Below, in pieces: positions 1-7,462 of a stretch of 8,105 bases of DNA (positions are counted from its first letter, which is position 1; each line of letters opens with the position of its first letter). The translations under genes and the position numbers were made by a program. The notes below the pieces were generated by a model, which worked only from the letters and a program-made list of their open reading frames with translations, was not told the DNA's origin and searched no databases. The DNA lies in the NCBI GenBank assembly GCA_902562015.1, contig CACERX010000048.1:1-8105 (forward strand), in the 5' to 3' direction. The DNA comes from an uncultured SAR324 cluster bacterium (GTDB lineage: Bacteria > SAR324 > NAC60-12).

Positions 1-381
1 AAAATAAAGATTAACAAAAAAATTAATAGAATTCCCCGGACTAAATAATAACCTGATTGAGAATGTGATAAATTTCGAATTGAAGGCAAGTTAACCTAAT
101 CAAATTTAGTTAATAATAGAAGTATGTATTTTGTAACTATAAAATAGATTAAAGTGTAAGGTGGGTTTTAGCAAGGTTTTCAAATGATTAGACATCTAAT
201 TAGGACTTTGTAAGTAGTTTATGTATGCTATATTTGTGGGGTATAAAGGTTGTAAGTGTAACTATGAAAAACATAAAATTTTCTTTTGTTAAAGTTTCTC
301 CTTTTGATTTGAAGTAACTTAGTGTTGTGCTAGAATGCAACAAATTAATACTTTTAAATAGTCTGTGTGAAAATTTATTTG

Positions 382-398
382 ATTTCAATCATTGAAAT
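382..398. promoter_or_regulatory. Perfect palindrome, candidate operator upstream of the oxidoreductase
   Basis: The sequence reads ATTTCAAT, then C, then ATTGAAAT: two perfect 8-base arms around one central base. It lies 43 bases upstream of the ATG at 442. A dyad of this size and position is typical of a site for a dimeric helix-turn-helix regulator. No regulator gene is present in the window, so the protein that might bind is unknown. The spacer is AT-rich, which raises the chance of a fortuitous palindrome, but eight matched pairs in a row including two C-G pairs is better than the other inverted repeats in the leader. The loop is too short for this to be a terminator. Confidence 0.4.
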
Positions 399-431
399 AC
401 TGAAATTATCATAATCCGAATAAACTTGCAC

Positions 432-436
432 AAAGG
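432..436 (+). promoter_or_regulatory. Ribosome binding site of the oxidoreductase
   Basis: AAAGG lies five bases upstream of the ATG at 442. An in-frame TAA at 421-423, with no alternative start codon between it and the ATG, fixes 442 as the start. This is the clearest Shine-Dalgarno-like sequence in the window; fcl and hemN have weak or no such motif. Confidence 0.55.
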
Positions 437-441
437 TATTT

Positions 442-3400
442 ATGGAAAAAAGGTCAGTCTCACTTGATGATAAGTACTTATTGAAAGAAGGCTCCGCATT
501 CATGACCGGGGTACAGGCCCTTGTGCGTTTGCCTTTGGTGCAGAAGGAACTGGATAAGCAGTCTGGACTCAATACAGCAGGCTATATTAGTGGTTATCGC
601 GGTTCTCCTTTGGGAGGATATGATCAGCAACTGGAGAAAAATTATAAACTGCTTGAAGAGAGTCAGATAAAATTTCAGCCAGGTGTAAACGAGGATTTGG
701 CTGCTACCGCACTATGGGGAACACAGCAGGCAGAGATACGTGGTGAAGGAAAGTATGATGGTATTTTTGGAATTTGGTATGGCAAAGGACCCGGGGTTGA
801 CCGTTCCGGTGATGTATTTAAGCATGCAAATCATGCAGGTACATCTAAGTTTGGCGGAGTGCTGGCATTGATGGGGGACGACCATACCGCAGAGTCTTCC
901 ACTCTTTGCGGTCAAAGTGAATTTTCGATGATTGACGCCATGATTCCTGTACTTAATCCTGCTGGTGTTCAGGATATATATGATTACGGAATTTATGGCT
1001 GGGCTCTTTCAAGGTACAGTGGATGCTGGGTAGGTTTAAAATGTCTGCATGATACTGTGGAATCAACAGCTTCTATAAATGTTGATATAAACCGTCTAAA
1101 TGTATTAATTCCTGAAGATTTCAATATTCCTGAAGATGGCTTAAACATCCGTTTCCCGGACACGCCAAACGCACAGGATGAAAGAATGCATCACTATAAA
1201 ATTGATGCAGTACGTGCTTTTTCTCGTGTAAATAAATTAGATCGCACAGTCTGGAATGGTGGTGATGCCAAGATTGGAGTTGTCTCAGTTGGTAAATCAT
1301 ACCTAGATACAATGCTGGCGCTGGATGAACTTGGACTAAAGGAACATGATGCAAACCGTTTAGGTTTACGTTTATATAAAGTAACAATGTCTTGGCCCCT
1401 GGAAGATAATGGAATAATTGAGTTTGCAAAAGGGCTTGATTTGATAATAGTTGTTGAGGAAAAAAGAGCCATTATTGAACCTCAAATTAAGGAAATTTTG
1501 TATGAAACTTCATCGAATCCAATAGTAATTGGTAAAACTGATGAAAACGGGAATCCCCTTTTTAGTTCAGTTGGGGCACTAGACTCTAACTTGATTGCGG
1601 CGACTATTGGAAATAGAATTTTAAAGTTTCAGCATAATAAAGTACTGTCAGCACGTGTGAAAGAAATGGAGTTAAGGTTAGATTCCTCGTCTTTACCAGA
1701 AGAATCAATACAGCGAATGCCTTATTTTTGTTCCGGATGTCCGCACAATTCCTCAACTGTTATTCCAGAAGGAAGTATTGCAATGGCGGGGATTGGCTGC
1801 CATTACATGGTCCAGTGGATGGACCGTGGTGATACAATTGGATTTACCCACATGGGTGGTGAAGGAGCAAACTGGATTGGACAGGCACCATTCATTACCA
1901 GAAAACATATTTTTCAGAATATTGGTGATGGGACCTATTATCATTCCGGAATTATGGCCATACGCGCCGCGGTAGCTTCCGGAGTAAACATTACCTACAA
2001 AATTTTGTTAAATGATGCTGTAGCTATGACAGGGGGTCAGAGCGTTGATGGAAAAATGACTGTTCAGAGCGTTACACAGCAGATGTTTGCCGAAGGTGTT
2101 AAACAAGTAACAGTTGTCAGCGATGAACCTAAAAAATTCAACCAAAATTCCGGAATTCTTTCGAATGTGAAAGTATTTGATCGCAAGGATTTGGATTATG
2201 TGCAGCGTCTATTGCGTGAAATTGAGGGTGTTACTGTTCTTATTTATGAACAGGTTTGTGCTGCTGAAAAAAGACGTAGACGTAAAAGAGGAATTATAGT
2301 TGATCCTCCTCGCAGAATATTCATTAATGACCAGGTTTGTGAGGGATGCGGTGATTGTGGTGTGAAATCAAATTGTATCTCAGTTATGCCGCTTGAAACT
2401 GAATTTGGCAGAAAAAGAGAGATTGATCAGTCGTCATGTAACAAAGATTACAGCTGTGTTAATGGACTATGTCCAAGTTTTGTAAGTGTGATTGGAGGAG
2501 AATTGAAGAAAAATGCTCCTTCTTCTGAGGAGAAAGATGAATGGGGTCCCCTGCCGGAACCAGAACATCCTAAAATAAAAGGAACTTTTAATGTTGTTTT
2601 GAGTGGTGTTGGAGGCACTGGCATTGTTACGATTGGTGCTTTACTTGGAATGGCTGCTCACATAGAGAAAAAGGGGGCTGGCATCCTCGACATGTTTGGA
2701 ATCGCACAAAAAGGTGGGGCTGTAACAACGCACCTTAGAATAGGTAACACCCAGGAAGATATTCATTCCCCTAGAATTGCCTCTCAGGGTGCTGATCTAG
2801 TGATTGGAAGTGATTTGGTAGTTACTGGGAGTAAAAAGACTTTATCTGTTATCAAGCCGGGACACACAAAACTTGTAGTAAACAGTTATGAACTGATTAC
2901 CGGCGAATTTACTCAGAATGCCGATATGCTATTCCCCAGTCTGAAAATCAAACAGTCAATACAGGAAACTGCCGGAAATGAGAACGCAGAATTTCTGGAT
3001 GCATCACGCCTTGCAACAGCTCTGATTGGAGATACAATTGCCACAAATATTTTTTTAATTGGCTATGCGTATCAAAGAGGCTTGATTCCGTTGGAACACA
3101 GTTCAATTGAACAGGCTATTCAAATAAATGGTGTCTCAGTTGACTCAAATATAAAGGCCTTCCTCTGGGGGCGAAGATCGGCGCATAATGATAGGCGAGT
3201 TAGAGAAATAATTGCTTCTAACTCAAAAGGTAGTGTCCAGGAAAAAGCTTTGGACACTCTGGATAAAAAAATACAGCATCGTGTTGATTTTCTTAAGGCT
3301 TACCAGAATAAAGCCTATGCACATCGATACCTTCAGATTGTAGAGCGATCACGTACTGTTGAGAATGATCGAAAACCAGGGGAATCGACTTTAACTGAAG

Positions 3401-3933
3401 CTGTGGCCAGGTATTATTTCAAACTTCTTGCATACAAGGATGAGTATGAGGTTGCTCGCCTTTATACTAATGGTGATTTCTTCAAAAAAATAAATGATCG
3501 TTTCGAGGGAGACTATAAGCTGAATTTGCATTTAGCTCCCCCATTGTTCTCCAAACGTGATCCGCATACAGGTGAGCCGATAAAATCCTCTTTTGGTCAC
3601 TGGATGTTTTCTTCAATGAAAATTCTTGCAAAATTTAAATTCCTTCGAGGCACTTTATTTGATCCTTTTGGAAAGACTAAAGAACGTAAAATGGAAAGAC
3701 AATTAATTAAGGATTATGAACAGACAATTGAGGAATTGCTGAGAGGATTGTCAGATAAGAACCATTCTATTGCTACTGAAATTGCCAAATTACCTGAGCA
3801 TATTCGTGGATTTGATTTGGTTAAACATAGACATTTGGAAAAAGCAAAGAAACGAGAAAAGGAACTGCTGGATAAATTCAGAAAAAATTCAGGATTTGCT
3901 TCTGTAACTAAGAAAACTGAGACAGTCAGTTGA
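442..3933 (+). CDS. Fused indolepyruvate:ferredoxin oxidoreductase family protein
   Basis: A cytoplasmic thiamine-diphosphate Fe-S enzyme that, in its family, oxidatively decarboxylates aryl-2-oxoacids (indolepyruvate, phenylpyruvate) to aryl-acetyl-CoA while reducing ferredoxin. At 1163 residues it is the single-chain form that joins the IorA and IorB parts. Visible in order: a pyrimidine-binding domain with GYRGSPLGG (51-59) and QPGVNEDLAATA (79-90); CSGCPH (430-435); the TPP-binding stretch GDGT (495-498) with N524-D525 and AMTGGQ (528-533); a basic EKRRRRKRG linker (609-617); seven cysteines of the Fe-S region (C633, C636, C639, C645, C666, C672, C677); a gamma/IorB-type domain opening with GVGGTG (722-727); and a C-terminal domain of the DUF6537 type (about 935-1130). 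The start is fixed by an in-frame stop 21 bases upstream and AAAGG before the ATG. The length is complete for the family. Neither ferredoxin nor a CoA-ligase gene lies nearby, so the actual 2-oxoacid substrate is inferred from family only. Confidence 0.93.
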   Translation: MEKRSVSLDDKYLLKEGSAFMTGVQALVRLPLVQKELDKQSGLNTAGYISGYRGSPLGGYDQQLEKNYKLLEESQIKFQPGVNEDLAATALWGTQQAEIRGEGKYDGIFGIWYGKGPGVDRSGDVFKHANHAGTSKFGGVLALMGDDHTAESSTLCGQSEFSMIDAMIPVLNPAGVQDIYDYGIYGWALSRYSGCWVGLKCLHDTVESTASINVDINRLNVLIPEDFNIPEDGLNIRFPDTPNAQDERMHHYKIDAVRAFSRVNKLDRTVWNGGDAKIGVVSVGKSYLDTMLALDELGLKEHDANRLGLRLYKVTMSWPLEDNGIIEFAKGLDLIIVVEEKRAIIEPQIKEILYETSSNPIVIGKTDENGNPLFSSVGALDSNLIAATIGNRILKFQHNKVLSARVKEMELRLDSSSLPEESIQRMPYFCSGCPHNSSTVIPEGSIAMAGIGCHYMVQWMDRGDTIGFTHMGGEGANWIGQAPFITRKHIFQNIGDGTYYHSGIMAIRAAVASGVNITYKILLNDAVAMTGGQSVDGKMTVQSVTQQMFAEGVKQVTVVSDEPKKFNQNSGILSNVKVFDRKDLDYVQRLLREIEGVTVLIYEQVCAAEKRRRRKRGIIVDPPRRIFINDQVCEGCGDCGVKSNCISVMPLETEFGRKREIDQSSCNKDYSCVNGLCPSFVSVIGGELKKNAPSSEEKDEWGPLPEPEHPKIKGTFNVVLSGVGGTGIVTIGALLGMAAHIEKKGAGILDMFGIAQKGGAVTTHLRIGNTQEDIHSPRIASQGADLVIGSDLVVTGSKKTLSVIKPGHTKLVVNSYELITGEFTQNADMLFPSLKIKQSIQETAGNENAEFLDASRLATALIGDTIATNIFLIGYAYQRGLIPLEHSSIEQAIQINGVSVDSNIKAFLWGRRSAHNDRRVREIIASNSKGSVQEKALDTLDKKIQHRVDFLKAYQNKAYAHRYLQIVERSRTVENDRKPGESTLTEAVARYYFKLLAYKDEYEVARLYTNGDFFKKINDRFEGDYKLNLHLAPPLFSKRDPHTGEPIKSSFGHWMFSSMKILAKFKFLRGTLFDPFGKTKERKMERQLIKDYEQTIEELLRGLSDKNHSIATEIAKLPEHIRGFDLVKHRHLEKAKKREKELLDKFRKNSGFASVTKKTETVS

Positions 3934-3994
3934 TTTTAAAAAAATGATTCAATTAAAGATAAATATGGAATCAATTGAAATATAAGAACAATTA

Positions 3995-4936
3995 ATGAAA
4001 ATCAATTCACGAATTTATGTAGCAGGACATCGAGGTCTTGCAGGGTCAGCAATTTACAGAGCATTAAAGAAAGCCGGATACCAGAACATTATTACTCGCT
4101 CACACTCAGAATTGGAACTTCTGGATGCTTCCGAAGTAAGGGCTTTTTTTTCAGAAACAAAACCTGAGTTTGTTTTTTTAGCGGCAGCAAAAGTTGGGGG
4201 AATTCATGCAAACAGTTCTTATCCAGCAGATTTTATACGTGAAAACATAGTAGTTCAGACTAATGTAATACACGAGGCTTGGAGGAATGAAGTTAAAAAA
4301 TTAGTTTTTCTAGGCAGTTCCTGCATTTATCCCAAGCTTTGTCCGCAACCAATGAAAGAAGAATACTTGCTTTCAGGTGAATTGGAACCGACTAATGATG
4401 CATATGCACTAGCTAAAATTGCTGGAATAAAAACATGTCAAAGTTACAATTATCAGTACGGAACAAATTTTATTTCCGTTATGCCCACTAATCTGTATGG
4501 ACCAAATGACAATTTTCATCCGGAAGATTCTCATGTTCTTCCAGCTTTAATTCGTAAATTTTATGAGGCAAAGATTGCAAGTGAAGATGTCGTTAAAATT
4601 TGGGGCTCAGGTAATCCTAGGAGAGAATTTATACATTCTGATGATCTTGCTGATGCTATTTTGTTCCTGATGGATAATTATGATGATTCTGAAATAATCA
4701 ATGTGGGTTGTGGAATGGATCAAACAATTCGTGAGTTGGCAGAAACTATTAAAGAGGTCTCAGGATTCTCCGGGAGCTTGGTTTTTGATAGTTCACGTCC
4801 GGATGGAACTCCACAAAAAGTGCTTGACACGTCAAGAATGAATACACTTGGCTGGGAGCCTAAGATTCCACTCAAAGAGGGTTTGAAAAAAGTTTATCAA
4901 TGGTATTCTTCGAAGCAGGCTGATCAAAAAATTTAA
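3995..4936 (+). CDS. fcl: GDP-L-fucose synthase (Fcl/WcaG)
   Basis: Cytoplasmic NADPH-dependent epimerase-reductase that converts GDP-4-keto-6-deoxy-D-mannose to GDP-L-fucose, the donor for fucose in surface polysaccharides. The 313-residue protein is an extended-SDR enzyme: nucleotide loop AGHRGLAG (10-17), the GSSCIYP block with S108 and C110, Y137-x3-K141, and [17 protein letters not shown] with H180 and R188. These match the catalytic Ser107, Cys109, Tyr136, Lys140, His179 and Arg187 of the E. coli enzyme with a constant offset of one. All catalytic residues are present and the length is normal (E. coli 321). The start at 3995 is bounded by an in-frame TAA at 3983-3985; the ribosome binding site is weak (AAGAA). 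It follows the oxidoreductase by 61 bases on the same strand without a clear terminator, so co-transcription is possible. Its usual partner gmd (GDP-mannose 4,6-dehydratase) is not in the window. Confidence 0.95.
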   Translation: MKINSRIYVAGHRGLAGSAIYRALKKAGYQNIITRSHSELELLDASEVRAFFSETKPEFVFLAAAKVGGIHANSSYPADFIRENIVVQTNVIHEAWRNEVKKLVFLGSSCIYPKLCPQPMKEEYLLSGELEPTNDAYALAKIAGIKTCQSYNYQYGTNFISVMPTNLYGPNDNFHPEDSHVLPALIRKFYEAKIASEDVVKIWGSGNPRREFIHSDDLADAILFLMDNYDDSEIINVGCGMDQTIRELAETIKEVSGFSGSLVFDSSRPDGTPQKVLDTSRMNTLGWEPKIPLKEGLKKVYQWYSSKQADQKI

Positions 4937-4948
4937 TTATTTTTAATA

Positions 4949-4976
4949 TAACTATTTGACCCAACGCAAATAGTTA
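4949..4976 (+). terminator. Stem-loop in the convergent gap, probable terminator of fcl
   Basis: A perfect 10-bp stem, TAACTATTTG (4949-4958) and CAAATAGTTA (4967-4976), encloses the 8-base loop ACCCAACG. It starts 12 bases after the fcl stop codon. On the + strand it is followed by GATTTTATTA, a short and interrupted T tract, so termination may be moderate. On the - strand, about 65 bases after the hemN stop, the hairpin lacks an adjacent T run; it could still block read-through between the two convergent genes. The stem is A/T-rich with only two G-C pairs, which lowers its stability. Confidence 0.6.
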
Positions 4977-5041
4977 GATTTTATTACTTCTATAAAAAAA
5001 ATTTAGTTAGTTTTATTTTATAGTTTTGCTACAAATATAAT

Positions 5042-6427
5042 TTATACTGTTTTGGAGAAATTAGTACTGCTACTTTCTGTCAGGTATCTGTCAAATGACA
5101 TAGCAACATTTCTTGTGAACAGTGTTCCAACTGGTGTGAGATCAATTTTCTTAGAATCCAGTTGCACTAGACCTTCTTGCGCAAACTTTTCAAGTTCAGG
5201 CCATGCACTATTAAAATGCTCCTTGAAATTTATTTCATAACGAGTTTCAAAATCAGGAATATATATCTCTCCGTGACACATAAGAGTTTCAATAACTTCT
5301 CTTCGTAGTTGATCTTCTTTATCTAGTTTTATACCCCTTCGTGGATTATGAATCTTGTTAAAAGTTTCATTCATGTATTGATAAATATCTTTGTTGTTTT
5401 GCCAGTAACTGACTCCAAAATCTGAAATAGCCGAAACCCCAATTCCAATCTGTGCCATATTGTGAATTGTGGTATAGCCCATGAAATTACGGTGCAGGGT
5501 TCTTTTTTTCAGGGCTAGTGCTAGCTCATCTCCTGGGAGAGCATAGTGATCCATCCCTATCATTACATATCCAATTTCTGTGAAAAAGCGAATAGCTTCC
5601 AGGTAAATTTGAACTTTCTCTTCAGGGATAGGCAGATCTTTTTCTTTAATGGCTCTCTTATGAGTTCTGAACATACCAGGCAGATAAGCAAAGCTGTATA
5701 CTGCAAGACGGTCAGGACGCATTTTCCCAACTTGATTAAGTGTTTTACAAAATCTTTTATGTGTTTGAAGTGGTAGGCCGTATACAAGATCCAGGTTGAT
5801 AGAAGTGTAGCCAATGCTCCTGGAATTATTAATAGTTTCCCATGATTGCTTGGCAGTTTGATTCCTGTTGATAGCCTTTTGAACATCAAGGTTCAAGTCC
5901 TGTATACCAAAACTTACTCTCCTGAATCCTAGTTGGTAAAGTTTTTCAAGATGATCTATTGAAGTCACACGCGGGTCAGCCTCAAATGCCAACTCGCTGT
6001 GTTCCTGCACATCAAATCTGGAAGTAATCTTATTTATTATTCTTTCTAGCTGTTTGGGATTAAGGTAAGTGGGAGTCCCTCCACCCAGGTGAATTTGTGC
6101 AATTTTCTTACGAGACTCCAGAATCTTAGAAATTCCGTCAATTTCTTTATCAAGAGCAGACAAATAATCTTCAGTAATTTCCTTATTGTTTGTAATCAAC
6201 TTGTTGCATCCGCAAAATGTACATAGCTGTCTGCAAAATGGTAAATGGACATAAAGTGATATTGGCCTATCTTTAAGACTTTCCTCTTGAAGGCACTGAA
6301 CATAATCATCATGGAACTGACCTTTACTCCAAACAGGAACTGTAGGATAACTCGTGTAGCGTGGCCCTGGACGGTTATAGCGCTGAATCATTTCAGGTGT
6401 AACATCATTTATTATTGAATGTGACAT
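5042..6427 (-). CDS. hemN: Oxygen-independent coproporphyrinogen III oxidase (HemN)
   Basis: Cytoplasmic radical-SAM enzyme that oxidatively decarboxylates two propionate side chains of coproporphyrinogen III to give protoporphyrinogen IX without oxygen. The 461-residue chain is complete (E. coli 457). Visible: N-terminal GPRYTSYPT (21-29); Y59-V-H-L-P-F followed by the cluster cysteines C65, C69, C72 and the extra C74 typical of true HemN (E. coli Cys62, 66, 69, 71); the SAM-binding GGGTPTYL (115-122); GIQD (174-177); NLDLVYGLP (211-219); GMDH (291-294); and HRNFMGYTT (312-320). The extra C74, the GPRYTSYPT N-terminus and full-length C-terminal HemN domain argue against the related haem chaperone HemW. 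The ATG at 6427 is the first start after an in-frame TAG at 6481-6479; no good Shine-Dalgarno sequence precedes it. It lies downstream of znuB on the same strand after a 231-base gap, so it probably has its own promoter. I found no acceptable FNR box. Confidence 0.95.
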   Translation of the reverse strand: MSHSIINDVTPEMIQRYNRPGPRYTSYPTVPVWSKGQFHDDYVQCLQEESLKDRPISLYVHLPFCRQLCTFCGCNKLITNNKEITEDYLSALDKEIDGISKILESRKKIAQIHLGGGTPTYLNPKQLERIINKITSRFDVQEHSELAFEADPRVTSIDHLEKLYQLGFRRVSFGIQDLNLDVQKAINRNQTAKQSWETINNSRSIGYTSINLDLVYGLPLQTHKRFCKTLNQVGKMRPDRLAVYSFAYLPGMFRTHKRAIKEKDLPIPEEKVQIYLEAIRFFTEIGYVMIGMDHYALPGDELALALKKRTLHRNFMGYTTIHNMAQIGIGVSAISDFGVSYWQNNKDIYQYMNETFNKIHNPRRGIKLDKEDQLRREVIETLMCHGEIYIPDFETRYEINFKEHFNSAWPELEKFAQEGLVQLDSKKIDLTPVGTLFTRNVAMSFDRYLTESSSTNFSKTV

Positions 6428-6493
6428 ATTGAATTTGATGATCTGCTTTTTTAATAATTTTAAATTAGCAATGGCAGACTAAAATATGTTAAT

Positions 6494-6538
6494 AATGATT
6501 TTACCGGTTATTAAAAACATCTAAAAAAATGATTTTAC
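6494..6538. repeat. Two 11-base direct repeats upstream of hemN
   Basis: AATGATTTTAC occurs at 6494-6504 and again at 6528-6538, with starts 34 bases apart (about three helical turns), in the gap between hemN and znuB. The first copy sits inside an inverted repeat, TTAATAA (6489-6495) and TTATTAA (6508-6514). The second is followed by ATTATCATT, giving AATGAT/ATCATT symmetry. The copies are 67-111 bases upstream of the hemN start, a plausible position for a regulator of hemN. The region is so AT-rich that chance is a real alternative. Confidence 0.3.
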
Positions 6539-6658
6539 ATTATCATTAAAAATAGATGGGAATTCAGAATGAAATAAAAAAAAGCCATTTACTGAATGAT
6601 CACTATATTTACGCTAGCCTTTGTTTTCGAATTAAATGGAGTGTCTAGATTATAATAA

Positions 6659-7462
6659 TTAGTACTTGAATTTCCTAAAAGGTAAAATTTGAGACCCAAA
6701 AAAGAACAGAACTGCAACAATAACTATCGAAGGTCCGGAAGGTGTGTCAAAATGAAGTGAGGTCCATAATCCAAGAAAAACGGAAGATATTCCTATTAAT
6801 GCTCCACCAATTGCCATCTGTTCAGGTGTATTGCTGAAACTTCTGGCAGTCGAAACTGGAATAATCAAGAGAGATGTTACTAGCAGGATTCCAATTATTT
6901 TCATTGATAACGCTATTACTGCTGCCACGAGAAGCATGAAAATCAATTGTACAACTAATACAGGAATCCCTTCCGCCTGAGCAAGCTCTCTATCAAATGT
7001 GACTGCAAGTAAAGGACGCCAGATCATAAGTAATGTAAATAGAATTAAAATCACTCCGCCATATATCCAGTAAAGATCATTCAGGCTAACTGCAAGTATA
7101 TCTCCGAACAAATATGCCATTACGTCAATTTGTATCCACGCCATAAGACTGATTAATAGAACACCCATAGCAAGAGATGCATGGGAAAGAGTTCCTAAGA
7201 CTGCATCATTGGTAAGCAGTTTTTGTCTTTGGAAAAAAAATAACAGCAATGCTATTGCAAGTGAGACAGCAAAAACCCCTATCATCATGTCAACTCTAAG
7301 AAATAAGCCGACTGCAACGCCAAGCAGAGCAGAATGAGCCATGGTATCTCCTAAATATGACATTCTGCGCCAAACTACAAAGCATCCAAGTGGTCCAGCT
7401 ACCAATGCTACCCCAATACCAGCGATAACTGCGCGCCAAAAGAAATCATCCAAAAATGTCAT
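6659..7462 (-). CDS. znuB: Zinc ABC transporter permease ZnuB
   Basis: Inner-membrane permease of the high-affinity zinc importer ZnuABC. The 267-residue protein (E. coli 261) is almost wholly hydrophobic with about eight to nine membrane segments and no cleavable signal peptide. Family blocks are clear: AGPLGCFVVWRRMSYLGDT (22-40) followed by MAHSALLG (41-48), then VMAYLFGDILAV (114-125), LLVTSLLIIPVSTAR (193-207), NTPEQMA (211-217) and DTPSGPSIV (239-247), each close to E. coli ZnuB. The ATG overlaps the znuC stop by one base (TAATG), and no separate ribosome binding site is evident, which suggests translational coupling and one transcript. The C-terminus is intact (LPFRKFKY). Zur control is expected for this system, but the operon promoter is outside the window. 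Related manganese/iron permeases of the same family are a weaker alternative, given the specific ZnuB-like blocks and ZnuC neighbour. Confidence 0.93.
   Translation of the reverse strand: MTFLDDFFWRAVIAGIGVALVAGPLGCFVVWRRMSYLGDTMAHSALLGVAVGLFLRVDMMIGVFAVSLAIALLLFFFQRQKLLTNDAVLGTLSHASLAMGVLLISLMAWIQIDVMAYLFGDILAVSLNDLYWIYGGVILILFTLLMIWRPLLAVTFDRELAQAEGIPVLVVQLIFMLLVAAVIALSMKIIGILLVTSLLIIPVSTARSFSNTPEQMAIGGALIGISSVFLGLWTSLHFDTPSGPSIVIVAVLFFFGSQILPFRKFKY

Larger units (their letters stand above)
1..441. other. AT-rich leader without a supportable gene
   Basis: No coding sequence can be supported here on either strand. Open frames are short, made of low-complexity AT-rich codons, and lack recognisable motifs. 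A frame entering from the left edge on the + strand stops at 46-48 after 15 residues and looks like noise. A 62-codon frame on the - strand (200-388) has no recognisable domain and no convincing ribosome binding site. The stretch contains several small inverted repeats, such as ATTAG/CTAAT at 187-200, and the stronger palindrome at 382-398. I see no clear -35/-10 pair with normal spacing. It is most likely the 5' regulatory region of the oxidoreductase plus the far end of an intergenic gap. Confidence 0.6.

Noticed and set aside
200..388. 62-codon - strand frame in the leader
   Set aside because: Composition follows AT-rich spacer DNA, there is no recognisable domain, and it overlaps the likely control region of the downstream gene.
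1121..1472. Two overlapping - strand frames of about 100 codons inside the oxidoreductase
   Set aside because: Both lie antisense to conserved coding sequence and show no recognisable motif; they are chance frames.
3945..3973. TGATTC/GAATCA inverted repeat between the oxidoreductase and fcl, considered as a terminator
   Set aside because: Only six pairs with a 17-base loop and no T tract after it; too weak to end transcription.
3965..3985. Upstream ATG in frame with fcl
   Set aside because: It reads six codons and then meets TAA at 3983-3985, so it cannot extend fcl; a deliberate leader peptide is unsupported.
6428..6443. Possible FNR box (TTGAA-TTTG-ATGAT) just before hemN
   Set aside because: Only seven of ten consensus bases fit, and it lies almost on the start codon, where activation is not possible.
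6576..6630. T run after GGC on the - strand, considered as the znuB terminator
   Set aside because: A run of T residues is present, but I could find no stem of more than three pairs immediately before it.
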